A DNA stretch of 64,000 nt from Zanthoxylum bungeanum. Its lineage: Eukaryota > Streptophyta > Magnoliopsida > Sapindales > Rutaceae. The stretch is from the NCBI GenBank assembly GCA_019454045.1, contig SKCR01006516.1, positions 186,001-250,000 on the forward strand. Reading direction: 5' to 3'. Each line of letters opens with the position of its first letter. Positions within the stretch are counted from its first letter, which is position 1. Below, one piece after another: positions 1-9,665 of the stretch. The notes below the pieces were generated by a model, which was not told the DNA's origin, ran no database searches, and worked only from the letters and a program-made list of their open reading frames with translations. Both the position numbers and the translations under genes were made by a program.

Positions 1-237
1 TGGGCAATAATGAGAAGAAGACATGTCTGACATCATGGGTTGGTATAATGGTAAATTTATGGGTGTAACAGAAGATTTATGGGCTATATAAAGGAGTCTA
101 GGATTCAGTTTCATGGTGGAAGGCGCAGAAAACCCATGGACGTGAGCATGACAGCTCCGAGAACCAGATGATGAGTTGGTTTCGGAAGGAGATGAGGAGT
201 GAGAGGAAAGTAATAGCGATAGAATTTCCAAGGAGAT

Positions 238-1140
238 TTATCCTCTCTTCCATGGATATTTACAAAGGTAGCTCGGACCCCAAGTCCCATATTGAGAAGT
301 TCGTTTTGTTGATGAAAATTTAGGGAATGGTCGGAGAGGCCATCTGCAAGGTGTTCCCTTTGACCTTGGGCGGGTCAACCAGTCTATGGTTCAGGAACTT
401 GACCCAATAGAGTGTCAACAGCTTTGAACAGTTGATGAGATCCTTTGTATGACATTTCAAAGGGCGTGTGTACCGAGGTAGACGATGTGGTCGTTGAGGT
501 TGATGAAGTAAGAAGACGATGAGTCTTTGAAAAGCTTTGTCGATAGGTATCACGGGCTGATTTTAGAGGTCGGGGCGTATAAGTCTCAGGAGGCCTTGGA
601 AAGTTTCAAATGGGCTCTCAAGGTCGGGAGGTTATGGTCTCACCTGAGGATCCAGGAGATTCCGGACTATGTCGCAACTTCGGAACATACAAGGAAGTTT
701 TTGCTAATAGAGGAAGATGAGAAGATAGCCCGGGGAGGAGAAGCTCGGGCTGCAAGAGTAGTCAGGCCAGAAAACTAGCGTCATATGATTAGGGATCAGA
801 GGGGGGAGCCCCGAAGCAGAAGGAGTTCAGGCTGATGCCTAAGAATAATCAAGTACAGAAAAGAATGCTGCATGTCCAGGTCAACCATATCGCCGATGGG
901 ACAGTGTACACCCTCCTCAACAGAACCTGGTCCAAATAGTTCAGGAGGTCCAGGATAAAGATCGATTGAATGAGTCTGACCCCATGAAGTTTCCAAATGA
1001 GAAGAGAACAACATGGCTTATTGCATGCACCATAATGCAATGGGACACACCACAGAACGATGTAGAGGCCTACGGGAGCAGGTGGAAAACTTGGTTAAGA
1101 ACGGATATCTGAATGAGTATATAGACCAAACAACTACGTA
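238..1140 (+). pseudogene. Broken retrotransposon gag (Tat-like)
   Basis: Pieces of a Gag polyprotein, the structural protein of the retrotransposon particle. From about 252 one frame reads MDIYKGSSDPKSHIEKFVLL, then after stops VFPLTLGGSTSLWFRNL. The frame shifts before about 518, where DESLKSFVDRYHGLILEVG runs to about 778. Near 1019 another frame reads YCMHHNAMGHTTERCRGL followed by REQVENLVKNGYLNEYI, the His/Cys-containing end typical of Tat gag. Several in-frame stops and at least two frameshifts make it non-functional. No start or end of the original gene can be fixed. Confidence 0.75.
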
Positions 1141-1590
1141 ACCCGACCAGCGTTGATAGTGACAATCACCAGGATGGATAATCATCGCTTGGAGCAACTG
1201 GACGGTACCCCGCTTAAGAAGCCTTGAAATGCCGAGGTGACTGATGGGATATTTTCAATAGAGTCTCTCTTAAAATGACCCTCAAAGAGTTGTAAGATGA
1301 TCAGTAGATCCCTTGAATACGAGTAAGGCTTTCCATTTCTTATATAAAAAACTTGTTCCTTTATGCTTGTTTATTATTTGGATAGGAAAGACATGTGTAA
1401 TATTTTTTGGGAGATGCTCGTGATCGGGGCGCGTGGAGAAGTGAAGGATATGTGGGAAATGCGCGAAACCCGTGGCGCATCGATCCCCGATGTCATTATC
1501 AAAACCATGGGGCAGAGCGTCACAACCCAATGACTTGCACTTTTTTGAGAGCTTAGGCGCACGGGCCTCTGTGGCATTTAGTAATCTTGG

Positions 1591-2230
1591 GTATGCCATT
1601 GACGGGGAGGGAGAATGCCCCCGTAGCTCTGGCTATCCCATTATGTATCCTCAAGTTTGCCGTTGATGGAGAGGGAGAATGACTCTGTAGCTTCGGCTAT
1701 CCCATTTTGTATCATCGGGTATGTCATTGACGATAAGGGAGAATGCCCCCGTAGCTCCGGCTATCCCATTGTGAAATCTCGGGTAAGCCATTGACGGGGA
1801 GGGAGAATGCCTCCGTAGCTTCGGCTATCCCATTGTGTAATCTCGGGTAAGTCGTTGACGGAGAGGGAGAATGACCCGGTAGCTCCGGCTATCCCATTGT
1901 GTATTCTCGGGTATGCCGTTGATGGGGAAGAAGAATGTCCCCGTAGCTCCGGCTATCCCATTTTGTAATCTCGGGTAAGCCATTGATAGAAAAGGAGAAT
2001 GCCCTCGTAGCTCTGGCTATCCCATTGCAAGATCTCAGGTAAGCCATTGACGGGGAGGGAGAATGACCCCGTAGCTCCGGTTATCCTATTGTGTATTCTC
2101 CGGTATGCCTTTGACGGATAGGGAGAATACCTCTATAGCTCCGGCTAACCCATTATGTATCCTTGGGTATGACATTGACGGGGAATGAGAATGCCCTCAT
2201 AGTTTCGACTATCCTAATGAGGGTTCATTC
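1591..2230 (+). repeat. Tandem array, ten 64-bp units
   Basis: Ten successive units start at 1591, 1655, 1719, 1783, 1847, 1911, 1975, 2039, 2103 and 2167, each exactly 64 bases apart. Each contains a variant of CCATTGACGGGGAGGGAGAA, then GTAGCTCCGGCTATCCCATT, then TCTCGGGTA. Units differ by substitutions but no indels are seen across the array. It lies in non-coding sequence 3' of the gag remnant, the kind of place where Tat/Ogre retrotransposons are known to carry tandem repeats that can seed satellites. Confidence 0.95.
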
Positions 2231-3445
2231 TCATGCTGCCAAGTGACTTATGATTGCTCGGGGTCGAATTTTCTCCCTCGAGGCCTTGTTGTTCTAATAA
2301 TAGCCCGATGAGATGAGTTTTTTCCCCCGTGGTCTGTTTTCTATTTTTGAAAATCCTTGCAGATCATATTCCTATGGGATTGTAGCGTGTCAAGAACATA
2401 CATCAGCCCGAGGTAGCACAAGATGAGTTTCTTCAAGTGCGGAAACCAATGGATGAGCTGACCAGTATTAGCTCGGATCAACCTTCAGTTAGAGAAGCCC
2501 TATTGGGAGAGATGATCAAGTTATGGATCCGCAACAGAGATGTTAGATCAAGGCTATAGACCCGATATGGATTCTCTCATAAGAAGTACTAAAGCTCGCA
2601 GTTGTGATACCCGTCATGTAATGGGGCAGGCCTGATATTCTGGGCTTGTTAAAGATTGTGCATCAGCATGAGAGGAAAGTTGTTTCTTCAAAAAATATTC
2701 CAAGTATTGGAAAGGTACCACGAGACATCAAGTCGAAGTAATATGGGGTGTTCATGAGAGCATCGGCCTGAAGATGCTAGATCAGTCTATAGTTTCATGC
2801 ATCACCATCTTTTTATAGTTCTCGGCACCAACTCGTTTACTCATTGATATCGAGAACTATGGGACATATATTGATGGTGTTTTTTTGATCCCCAAAAAGC
2901 CAGAATCCCAAAGAAGGGTAAAATGGATTTTAACACTTGACGAAGGTAAAAGCCTAAGGTCCTTGTGAGGATGAGAAGTCAGACAGAGGAGCCCGAATCT
3001 GAGGTGGTGCCTAAAAGATATCATGATTCGAGCCTAAAATGCGGAGAGATGACCCCAGGCAGAACTTGGGGATAGATTGGATTGGAGGATCAACTCAGCA
3101 GATCGTACCCGAATCGAGGTGTAAAGATGTACATATAAGCGATGGGAGGAAAAGCCTTCGACCCAACCATTGTAGTTGTTGTTTCTGTCTTCCGACATGG
3201 TAGGGCGGGTCAGAGTGGTAACGGTAAGATCAAATCCAAGTAATGTAAGCCCTACATGTGGATCTGTATTTCCTAAAAGATCCAGGTCACCAGTTTATCT
3301 TCTGAAGCATACTATCGCATGACAGCTGGAATACATGTTGGCATATGGGCTGAAACGTGTAGCAGAGGTTAAAGTAGCAAGGTTTAATGAGATGTCAGAT
3401 GGCAGAGCTACTTTCGGCATAGCAGTTGGAGAAAAGAGCCTTCGC
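2231..3445. other. Decayed retrotransposon sequence, no gene seen
   Basis: No reading frame, structural RNA or recognised motif found. By position it is probably the 3' untranslated region or U3 of the Tat-like element whose LTR seems to continue at 5419. The segment ends at a solo LTR insertion; the five bases before that insertion are TTCGC. Confidence 0.4.
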
Positions 3446-3483
3446 TGATGAGTGGTAAATGTATCACTATTTCCCACTCATTT

Positions 3484-4030
3484 GGCGCGTCACGACGTGC
3501 TGCCCGCATCGCGACGCCTAACGTGCGCCGCTCTATGCTAACATGCACTGGGGACACGTGTCAGAATCTGAGAAGTTTGACTTTACTAACGTGCGCCGGG
3601 ACACATGTCAACATCACAACTGATCTACTAACGTGCGTCGTGCCACGTGTCATCATCCTATGGTGTAGACAATCGCCATCGCCACATGTCGCCACGTGTC
3701 ACCTCATGTGTCAGCCACGTCATCGACATGTCAACAGAAGACTAATCAACTTTGACACGTCACCGCCACATCATCATCAACCAATCAAAGCGCGCCATGT
3801 GTCACAATCCTACGGTGCCGACAATCGCTATCGCCACGTGTCACCACGTCAGTGCCACGTCATCGCCACATCACTGCCATGTCAGCTCAATTATTGAATT
3901 AATCATCCAAAATGCCACATCATCGGATAAGAATCTCAGCGGACCAATCAGAGCGTGACACGTGTCCCGTCGCGACGCAAGAACAACTTGCGCGTCGCGA
4001 CGCGGAGACCTTATTAACGCCTATAAATTC
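3484..4030 (+). promoter_or_regulatory. LTR U3 promoter with G-box and CGCGTCGCGACGCG arrays, TATA box
   Basis: Five CACGTG palindromes (3555, 3644, 3693, 3835, 3959), mostly in the context CCACGTGTC or ACACGTGTC, plus several CCACGTCA motifs, are spread over 400 bases. A perfect 14-bp palindrome CGCGTCGCGACGCG lies at 3991-4004 and a related GTCGCGAC at 3969. A TATA box, CTATAAATTC, starts at 4021. CACGTG is the known core bound by plant bZIP and bHLH factors. That this U3 drives regulated transcription is inference. Confidence 0.7.
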
Positions 4031-4309
4031 AGCTCGAAATTTCAGTTTCAGATGTACCTTCCTCTCTGTAATTCTCTGAATAAATAAGGAGTTTGTATCT
4101 AGTTTTCTTTAAATTTTAGTTTTGTAATTAATTTTATTTACTTTCTGTAATAGTAATTTACTTTCTTTACTTTTTCAGTTTTTACTATTCAGCTATGAGG
4201 AGGTAACTTCCCCCTGCTATGGTGAAAGGTAAAACTTTTATTACTGCTATTTAGATTAATCTCCCTTAATTATAATATATTCACTATTTAAAATTTGACT
4301 TAACAAGGA

Positions 4310-4515
4310 TACCGCTATATTGGTCGGTTGGTAATCAATTATATACTGGTTTTAACCTGACTAAGCATGGATACCGCCTGGTTAGTCGGTTGGTAATTAC
4401 CGCCTATATGGATGGTTTATGGACAAATAATGATACTGTCTTTATGGTCGGTTTGACTTAATTTGACTTAATCAGGTTACCGTTTATATGGCTGGTTGGT
4501 AATATCACACAAGTT
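4310..4515 (+). repeat. Degenerate repeats of TACCGCCTATATGG-TCGGTTGG in the LTR
   Basis: Four to five imperfect copies of a unit around TACCGYYTATATGGYCGGTTGGTAAT lie downstream of the TATA box, so in transcribed LTR sequence (R/U5). The same repeats appear on the other strand in the LTRs at 50089-50265 and 59835-60005. Confidence 0.8.
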
Positions 4516-5418
4516 AATATATTATATTAAGGGAGATATCTAAAATAATAATGGTAAAAGTAGATCTTTTAACCATAACATTTTATTTTATTGTAATTTT
4601 ACTTTTCAGTATTTACTTTATCTTATTTACTTTTCAGCATTTTACTTTATGTCTTTTATTTTTAAGTTTTTACTAGCCCTAGTTATGTGTCGTAACTAAG
4701 TTAGTTATCTGGGGTTGTGATGAATTTTAATATCACTGGTTTATAAGGGGTTATTTTATAGTTTGGGTAATTTAAAGGTTTACTTATTAAGTCTTAAGTT
4801 TAATGCGTCTTGTTAACTGGCCACTAATAAGATTGATCTGGTAAATCTAAAATAAACTTGACAAAGGAATTTTAGGTTTCAGCCTTAGACTTAATAGCCT
4901 ACGATCTTCCTTGAGGATAGATAACCCTTTAATAGATTTCCTTACATGATAGACATATACCTGTCGGGCGGGGGTAACCACAATTGAAACTTAATCTTAA
5001 TGAATCCACTAATTTGGTTGACATAGACATATGGTTCAATTGGGTTATACTGGGTATTTGCATCTGACCATCGATATAGGCTTTTGCATAATTTCGTGTT
5101 CCAAGTTAGTAAACCGATATATTACACAAACATGAAATAACCACTTCATCTTTTAAAAATATTAGAAAGATTCACAACTCTGGATAGTTTCTTAATATTG
5201 AATTTTATTTAATTTAATTTTGAGCAATTTTATTTATTTGTTTTTTAGTTTAAAATCATCACCATTCCCAGTCAGTCAATCAATCTGTTAGATACTAGTA
5301 ATCATTTGGCCTCACAAAATTAATAGCTAGGTATTAAGTCCTCGTGGGATCGATACTTTTTATACTACTTGAAAGATATGTGCGCTTGCGTTATACGCAT
5401 GTGATTTCGCACCGGTCA

Positions 5419-5856
5419 CTCGCATTAATGGTAGATTCACGTGGATGACGTCATGAGATTGGTGTAACAGTAGAATTTTCCCTAGTATATATATGGATCG
5501 AGAATTCATTGTAAAGGGATGACTAATTCTATTTCATTCTTCACTTATAATAGAGAGCAAAAAACTTAAGTGTAAAAGTGAGCTTATAAGCGATCGGTCA
5601 TATGAGCTTGAGAGATAAGGAGGTCAACCGTACCCGACCCGGTAATAAAAACTTCATTTTACCTTATGCTCGTGGACGTAGGTTGGATCCATTCTGTCGA
5701 ACCACGTTAAATCATTTGTTTTGTCTGTTTGTTTTCTCATCTTTTGCTAATTTTGCCTTTGGTTCCCAACAAACCAAACAAATTCACAGTTGATGGAGGA
5801 TTGTTCGAGGAGTAAGTTTACCGATTTGCCTCTGGAACGAAAATCAACCGTCAACA
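5419..5856 (+). mobile_element. 3' end of Tat-like LTR
   Basis: LTR-like sequence continuing the element broken at 3445. It has TGACGTCA (about 5446), a TATA stretch TAGTATATATATGG (about 5483), and a following region around TAGGTTGGATCC like the R/U5 of Tat LTRs. It probably ends at CCGTCAACA (5856). No primer-binding site follows, so this would be a 3' or solo LTR. Assignment is by resemblance only. Confidence 0.5.
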
Positions 5857-6573
5857 AATTTGAATTATGTTGAAAACTTGAGTGTGAGAATTTGGCAATA
5901 GGGATGAGATGAGTGTATGATTAGATAATTTTCTCTTTCTATCATACCTTAATGGGATCTCGTGCTGTTTGGAATAAGATCCAATACATTTTTATATTCA
6001 GATTTGAAAATAAATCAAGACAAATTTTTTTTTTTGAAATTTTAAATTGAATGAGATTTTAATTGGATAAGACATGTTTCAATAGAATTGGACGAAATTT
6101 AACGAGATACATTACTGGACGAGATAATTATTTTATTTCTAACAAATAACTAGACAAGACCAAGATAATTTCATTATCTCAAATATATAAATAAAACGAT
6201 AACAAAATTAACAAATTAATGGCCCATGGTATTGCCAACCTTTGGTGAGTTGCTCAGACCCCATGAGGCTAATATTTGAATTTTGATCTAAATAAACCCG
6301 GTTCAAGCAGCGAAACCCTCTCCTAGATCTACTCTCCTACACATTCGGTTCACCTTGGGTTTTAAACCAAACAACTCAAATACCCAACTGAGGGTTTAGT
6401 TTCGTTACCACCCCACGCCAACGATTGAGCACCACAAAATTGGCAAAAGTAATCGCTCAAATAATCCTCTTCAAAAAAAAAAAAAAAATCCGTCTTTTCA
6501 TCTTGGTCAGTGTCCAAATGAATTTTTTTTGGGGCTAATTGAAAGCCCTCGTAGTGTTGCAATTTTCAAAAGC
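5857..6573 (+). promoter_or_regulatory. Intergenic region and promoter side of the PPR gene
   Basis: AT-rich and apparently unique. A TATA-like CAAATATATAAATAAAA lies near 6180, about 390 bases before the ATG. The leader contains a short poly-A run (about 6473-6488). An upstream ATG at 6519 opens a frame that stops after six codons. No other gene is seen. Confidence 0.45.
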
Positions 6574-8406
6574 ATGATAACCAGAAAGCCTAGATCATGC
6601 TGCTTCTTGTTTAATACTAGTAGAAGAGCAGTAACAAGTTGTAAACTTGAAGTAGAGCCGCCAGCAAATGCAATCTCAGCCTCACAATCGACCTCAAGTG
6701 ACCACAAATTGCTTTGCACCTATGGTGATAACAACTTTGATTTGGGTATCTATGGTGTTCTTATGGGGAAACTGATTAAATTTGGCCAATCCCAGTCAGC
6801 TCTTTCGCTTTATCATAATGATGTTGTTGCTTTAGGTAATGATCCTGACCTGTCTATTTTGAATTCTCTCGTAGTTTTCTTTTGTGAGCTAGGGAATTTA
6901 GAGTTTGCAATTAGACATTTTGATAGGCTTATGTCAATGAATTTTGTTCCTATTAAATCTGCATGTGTTGCTATTCTCCGAGGTTTATTTGCAGAAGAAA
7001 AGTTTCTGGAGGCTTTTCATTATTTCATTAAGATTTGCAATGGTGGTGTAGATTTGAATGGTTGGTCTTATAATGTTTTGGTTGAAGGGTTGTGTTATAA
7101 GGGGTATTTAAATGAAGTCACGGAAGTTTTTGATATAATGCGTAAGAGAAAAGGTTTGGAGCCTACATTTCATCAGTACAAGTCTTTGTTTTATGGTCTT
7201 TGTAAGAGAGAACGGATTGTGGAGGCTGAGTCATGCGCTAGAGAAGTGGAGTCACAAGGTTTCTCTGTGGATAAGGTGATGTATACTTCTTTGATTAGTT
7301 GGTATTGCAGGCATAAGAAGATGAAAATGGCAATGCGACTTTTTTTCAGAATGCTCAAGACAGGTTGTGAGCCAGATACATATACTTGTAACACATTGAT
7401 TCATGGGTTTTTTAAGATGGATTTGTTTGATAAAGGATGGGTGCTGTACAAACAAATGTGTGACTGGCGATTGCAGCCAAATGTAGTGACAAACCATATT
7501 ATGATCAGTACTTATTGCAGGGTAGGGGAAGTAGATCCTGCTTTGATGATTTTCAATAGCATGGCAAGTAGCAATTTAGCTCCTAATGTTCACTGTTACA
7601 CAGTTTTGATTGATGCTCTTTACAAGCAGAATAGGCTAGTGGACGTAGATGAATTGTACAATAAAATGCTGGCCAATGGTGTTGCTCCTGACCATATGCT
7701 ATCTTTTATCCTCTTGAAGCGCTGCCGTAAGGGGAAGGAGCTTCAGCTTGCTCTGATGTTGTTGCGTGAATTTGCCAAGATTTTATGTGGTATTGATCCT
7801 CTGATTCTCTCAAACTCGGCTACTTTGAATCCTACAGGGGATTTGAATAAAGAGATTGAGCTTCTGCTTGGGGAAATTTTGAAAAGTGACCCAAATCTGG
7901 CTAACGTGGCATTTGGAATTTATATCAGCGCCTTGTGCAAGGGAGGAAAAAATGAAGAAGCTTTCCATTGCTTGTCTCAATTGGTTGGTTTTGGATGCAG
8001 ACCTTTGGTTTTTACTTGTAATATTTTGATAAAGTGCTTCTACAAGGTGGGTCTTTATAAGGAGGCTAAAACCATAATTGAACTGATGCAAGATACTGAT
8101 ATGGTTGTTGATATGGAAATTTATATGTTAGTGGTAAAGGAAAACTGTAAATTGGGAAATATAGATTCAGTATTGGACATTTTGGACCAAATGGAGGTGA
8201 GAGGATCAAAACCTGGTGTTGCGATTTATGATGCAATTATTGGTTGTTTGTGCAAAAAGAAAAAAATACTTGAAGCAGAAAATATGTTTATGAGGATGTT
8301 AGAGGCAGGTGTAGCTCCTGATGATGTAGTCTTTACAACAATGATCAATGGCTACCACCAGAATGGAAAATTTGCCAAAGCTTGTGAACTTTTTGCAATG
8401 TTCTAA
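6574..8406 (+). CDS. P-class pentatricopeptide repeat protein, 3'-truncated
   Basis: Encodes 610 residues from the first in-frame ATG (6574, MITRKPRSCC). The N-terminus is rich in Arg and Ser, has few acidic residues, and fits an organelle-targeting presequence. From about residue 90 there are about 13 full 35-residue P-type PPR motifs, for example DTYTCNTLIHGFF..., NVHCYTVLIDALY... and GVAIYDAIIGCLC..., with one irregular stretch after motif 9. A fourteenth motif stops after CELFAMF. P-class PPR proteins bind organellar RNA and act in its stabilisation, splicing or translation. Similar plant proteins (the Arabidopsis At5g62370 type, from memory) run to roughly 900-1000 residues, so about a third is missing. 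The sequence after the stop has no PPR code. It is the only host gene seen here. There is no intron, as is usual for the family. Confidence 0.88.
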   Translation: MITRKPRSCCFLFNTSRRAVTSCKLEVEPPANAISASQSTSSDHKLLCTYGDNNFDLGIYGVLMGKLIKFGQSQSALSLYHNDVVALGNDPDLSILNSLVVFFCELGNLEFAIRHFDRLMSMNFVPIKSACVAILRGLFAEEKFLEAFHYFIKICNGGVDLNGWSYNVLVEGLCYKGYLNEVTEVFDIMRKRKGLEPTFHQYKSLFYGLCKRERIVEAESCAREVESQGFSVDKVMYTSLISWYCRHKKMKMAMRLFFRMLKTGCEPDTYTCNTLIHGFFKMDLFDKGWVLYKQMCDWRLQPNVVTNHIMISTYCRVGEVDPALMIFNSMASSNLAPNVHCYTVLIDALYKQNRLVDVDELYNKMLANGVAPDHMLSFILLKRCRKGKELQLALMLLREFAKILCGIDPLILSNSATLNPTGDLNKEIELLLGEILKSDPNLANVAFGIYISALCKGGKNEEAFHCLSQLVGFGCRPLVFTCNILIKCFYKVGLYKEAKTIIELMQDTDMVVDMEIYMLVVKENCKLGNIDSVLDILDQMEVRGSKPGVAIYDAIIGCLCKKKKILEAENMFMRMLEAGVAPDDVVFTTMINGYHQNGKFAKACELFAMF

Positions 8407-8929
8407 AAAGTTCTAGGCGCTTGTCGGGCAGTGAGAGAGCGCCATGAAAAAATGAGTTTAGAACTTTACCCTTTTTCCTTTTTCTATTTTGTTTCGATTG
8501 TTTGTTTGGTTTATTTCTAAACCCTTTGTAAATAATGGAAGTGGAAGCGGTTAGATGGTTCATGTATCTATTCCAATGATACTATTATTCCATACCATTA
8601 GGTAAGAAGATTCGGGAAAAATATACACTTACTCGGGAATGAAAAAGGCGATTTATTTGCATTCGATATTTTGGCTTAATTTTTTGGAGTCATTCATACT
8701 CAATCAAGTCCAATTTTTTGACGATTGAATGCACCCTCAGAGTCCCATATTTAGTATTCTGAAATTTCACTTTTATTTTTTAATTAAATTAACTGTAAAA
8801 TTCGAAAATTATAATCTAATTAAGAAAATTCTAATTTTTCATACTAAATCAAAGGAAATAAAGAAAAGCATAAAAATACATAAAATAAAAAAAAATTAAT
8901 AAAAATACTACTAAAGAAATCAACTCAAT
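8407..8929. other. Non-coding, AT-rich; break after the PPR gene
   Basis: Right after the PPR stop comes GTTCTAGGCGCTTGTCGGGCA, resembling the CTAGGCGC-type repeat seen again near 15390. The rest is AT-rich with no reading frame. The last part may belong to the plastid-derived insert (region downstream of psbA), but I cannot prove this. Confidence 0.35.
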
Positions 8930-9010
8930 AATGGATCATCCGTTATTTTCAAAAATTCGTCAACGATCAAAATCTTATCCATTTGTAGATGGAGCTTCAA
9001 TAACAGCTAG
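8930..9010 (-). pseudogene. psbA: Plastid psbA 3' end (NUPT fragment, part 1)
   Basis: Read on the minus strand, 8974-9010 gives the last codons of psbA (photosystem II protein D1), matching the end of ...AAIEAPSTNG with changes. It is followed downstream by sequence like the plastid region after psbA (TTTTTGAAAATAACGGA). The fragment is cut by the LTR at 9011; the adjoining psbA codons resume at 14937. This is plastid DNA moved into the nucleus and not a working gene. Confidence 0.85.
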
Positions 9011-9394
9011 TGAAAGAGTTCGTTTTCAGTGGGTACGCTCCAAAAGCGCGTTGTGGAAACGTACGATATCGTATCGTGATATTTATTTTTTTTTATTTTG
9101 AATTTGGCATTTATGCTACGGTAGCGTAACTGTGGGCGAATTTGACTTTTAAAACCTTTTTTAGTTTGGACGAATAACCGATATCACATATCAGTTAGTC
9201 ATCTGTATTACCCCTTAATTAATAATTGATATCCTATATTAATATGTGATTTCACATTGGTGACTCGCGACAAAAAGTTTAGGAACACTATCCGCGATTA
9301 CATGTGAACTGGTTTACCGGATTAACGAACTGAGTGATTGGGAGAGCTGGTGAACCAGTTCAACCAAATAATCGGATCAACCAATTGCTACAAT

Positions 9395-9665
9395 GATTAG
9401 TTGTAATTTCAGCAAATTATAGTTTTGCTGTAATGCGATTTTTGCCGAAAATTCCCAAAACGCCCCCGGAACGATTCTGAAAAATTTCAGAAATTTTTCT
9501 ACGCATTATGCACACTTCTACAGTAATTCAAAACACTGTAGCAGTAGCAAAAACTTTAATTTCAGGGAAATTATAATTTTGCCCTGTAAGTGCGGTTTTG
9601 TTGAAAATTCCCGAAATCCGAAATAATTTCAAAAATTTCGAGAATTTTTCTCGCGCACTTTTACA
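9395..9665. repeat. Two diverged direct repeats of about 130-150 bp in the LTR
   Basis: The unit begins TAATTTCAGCAAATTATAGTT (about 9412) and again TAATTTCAGGGAAATTATAATT (about 9560). Each continues with TTTTGC...TGTAA, a GCGGTTTT/GCGATTTT segment, GAAAATTCCC and an AATTTCAAAAATTT-like end. This looks like an old internal duplication in the LTR. Confidence 0.7.

Larger units (their letters stand above)
1..3445 (+). mobile_element. Tat-like Ty3/gypsy retrotransposon remnant, internal part
   Basis: Decayed internal region of a plant LTR retrotransposon on the plus strand. It holds a broken gag (about 238-1140), then a 64-bp tandem array (1591-2230), then sequence with no recognisable pol. 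The element seems to resume after an inserted solo LTR, at 5419-5856, with LTR-like sequence. Gag phrases such as VFPLTLGGSTSLWFRNL and DESLKSFVDRYHGLILEV match the Tat/Athila type. Tandem repeats in untranslated regions are known for Tat/Ogre elements. No protease, RT or integrase is visible, so this is either a deleted copy or a non-autonomous derivative. The 5' end lies outside the window. Confidence 0.65.
3446..5418 (+). mobile_element. Solo LTR of an Athila-family element
   Basis: An isolated 1973-bp LTR. It starts TGATGAGTGG and ends ACCGGTCA. It matches, in opposite orientation, the two LTRs of the Athila element at 49196-60829: the same start (TGATGAGCGG), the same repeats around CCGACCATATAGGCGG (here reversed), and the same end segment containing GCGCTTGCGTTA and GTGATTTC. 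Flanking pentamers are TTCGC (3441-3445) and CTCGC (5419-5423), a target duplication with one mismatch. Its U3 (3484-3990) differs from the other copies and is packed with CACGTG motifs. It probably arose by LTR-LTR recombination. Confidence 0.85.

Noticed and set aside
3448..3897. 149-codon ORF rich in Cys, His and Thr
   Set aside because: Covers the LTR start and the CACGTG array; its composition simply reflects the repeated promoter motifs.
5602..5793. 63-codon ORF beginning MSLRDKEVNRTRPGNK
   Set aside because: Lies in LTR R/U5 sequence; no known domain and expected by chance.
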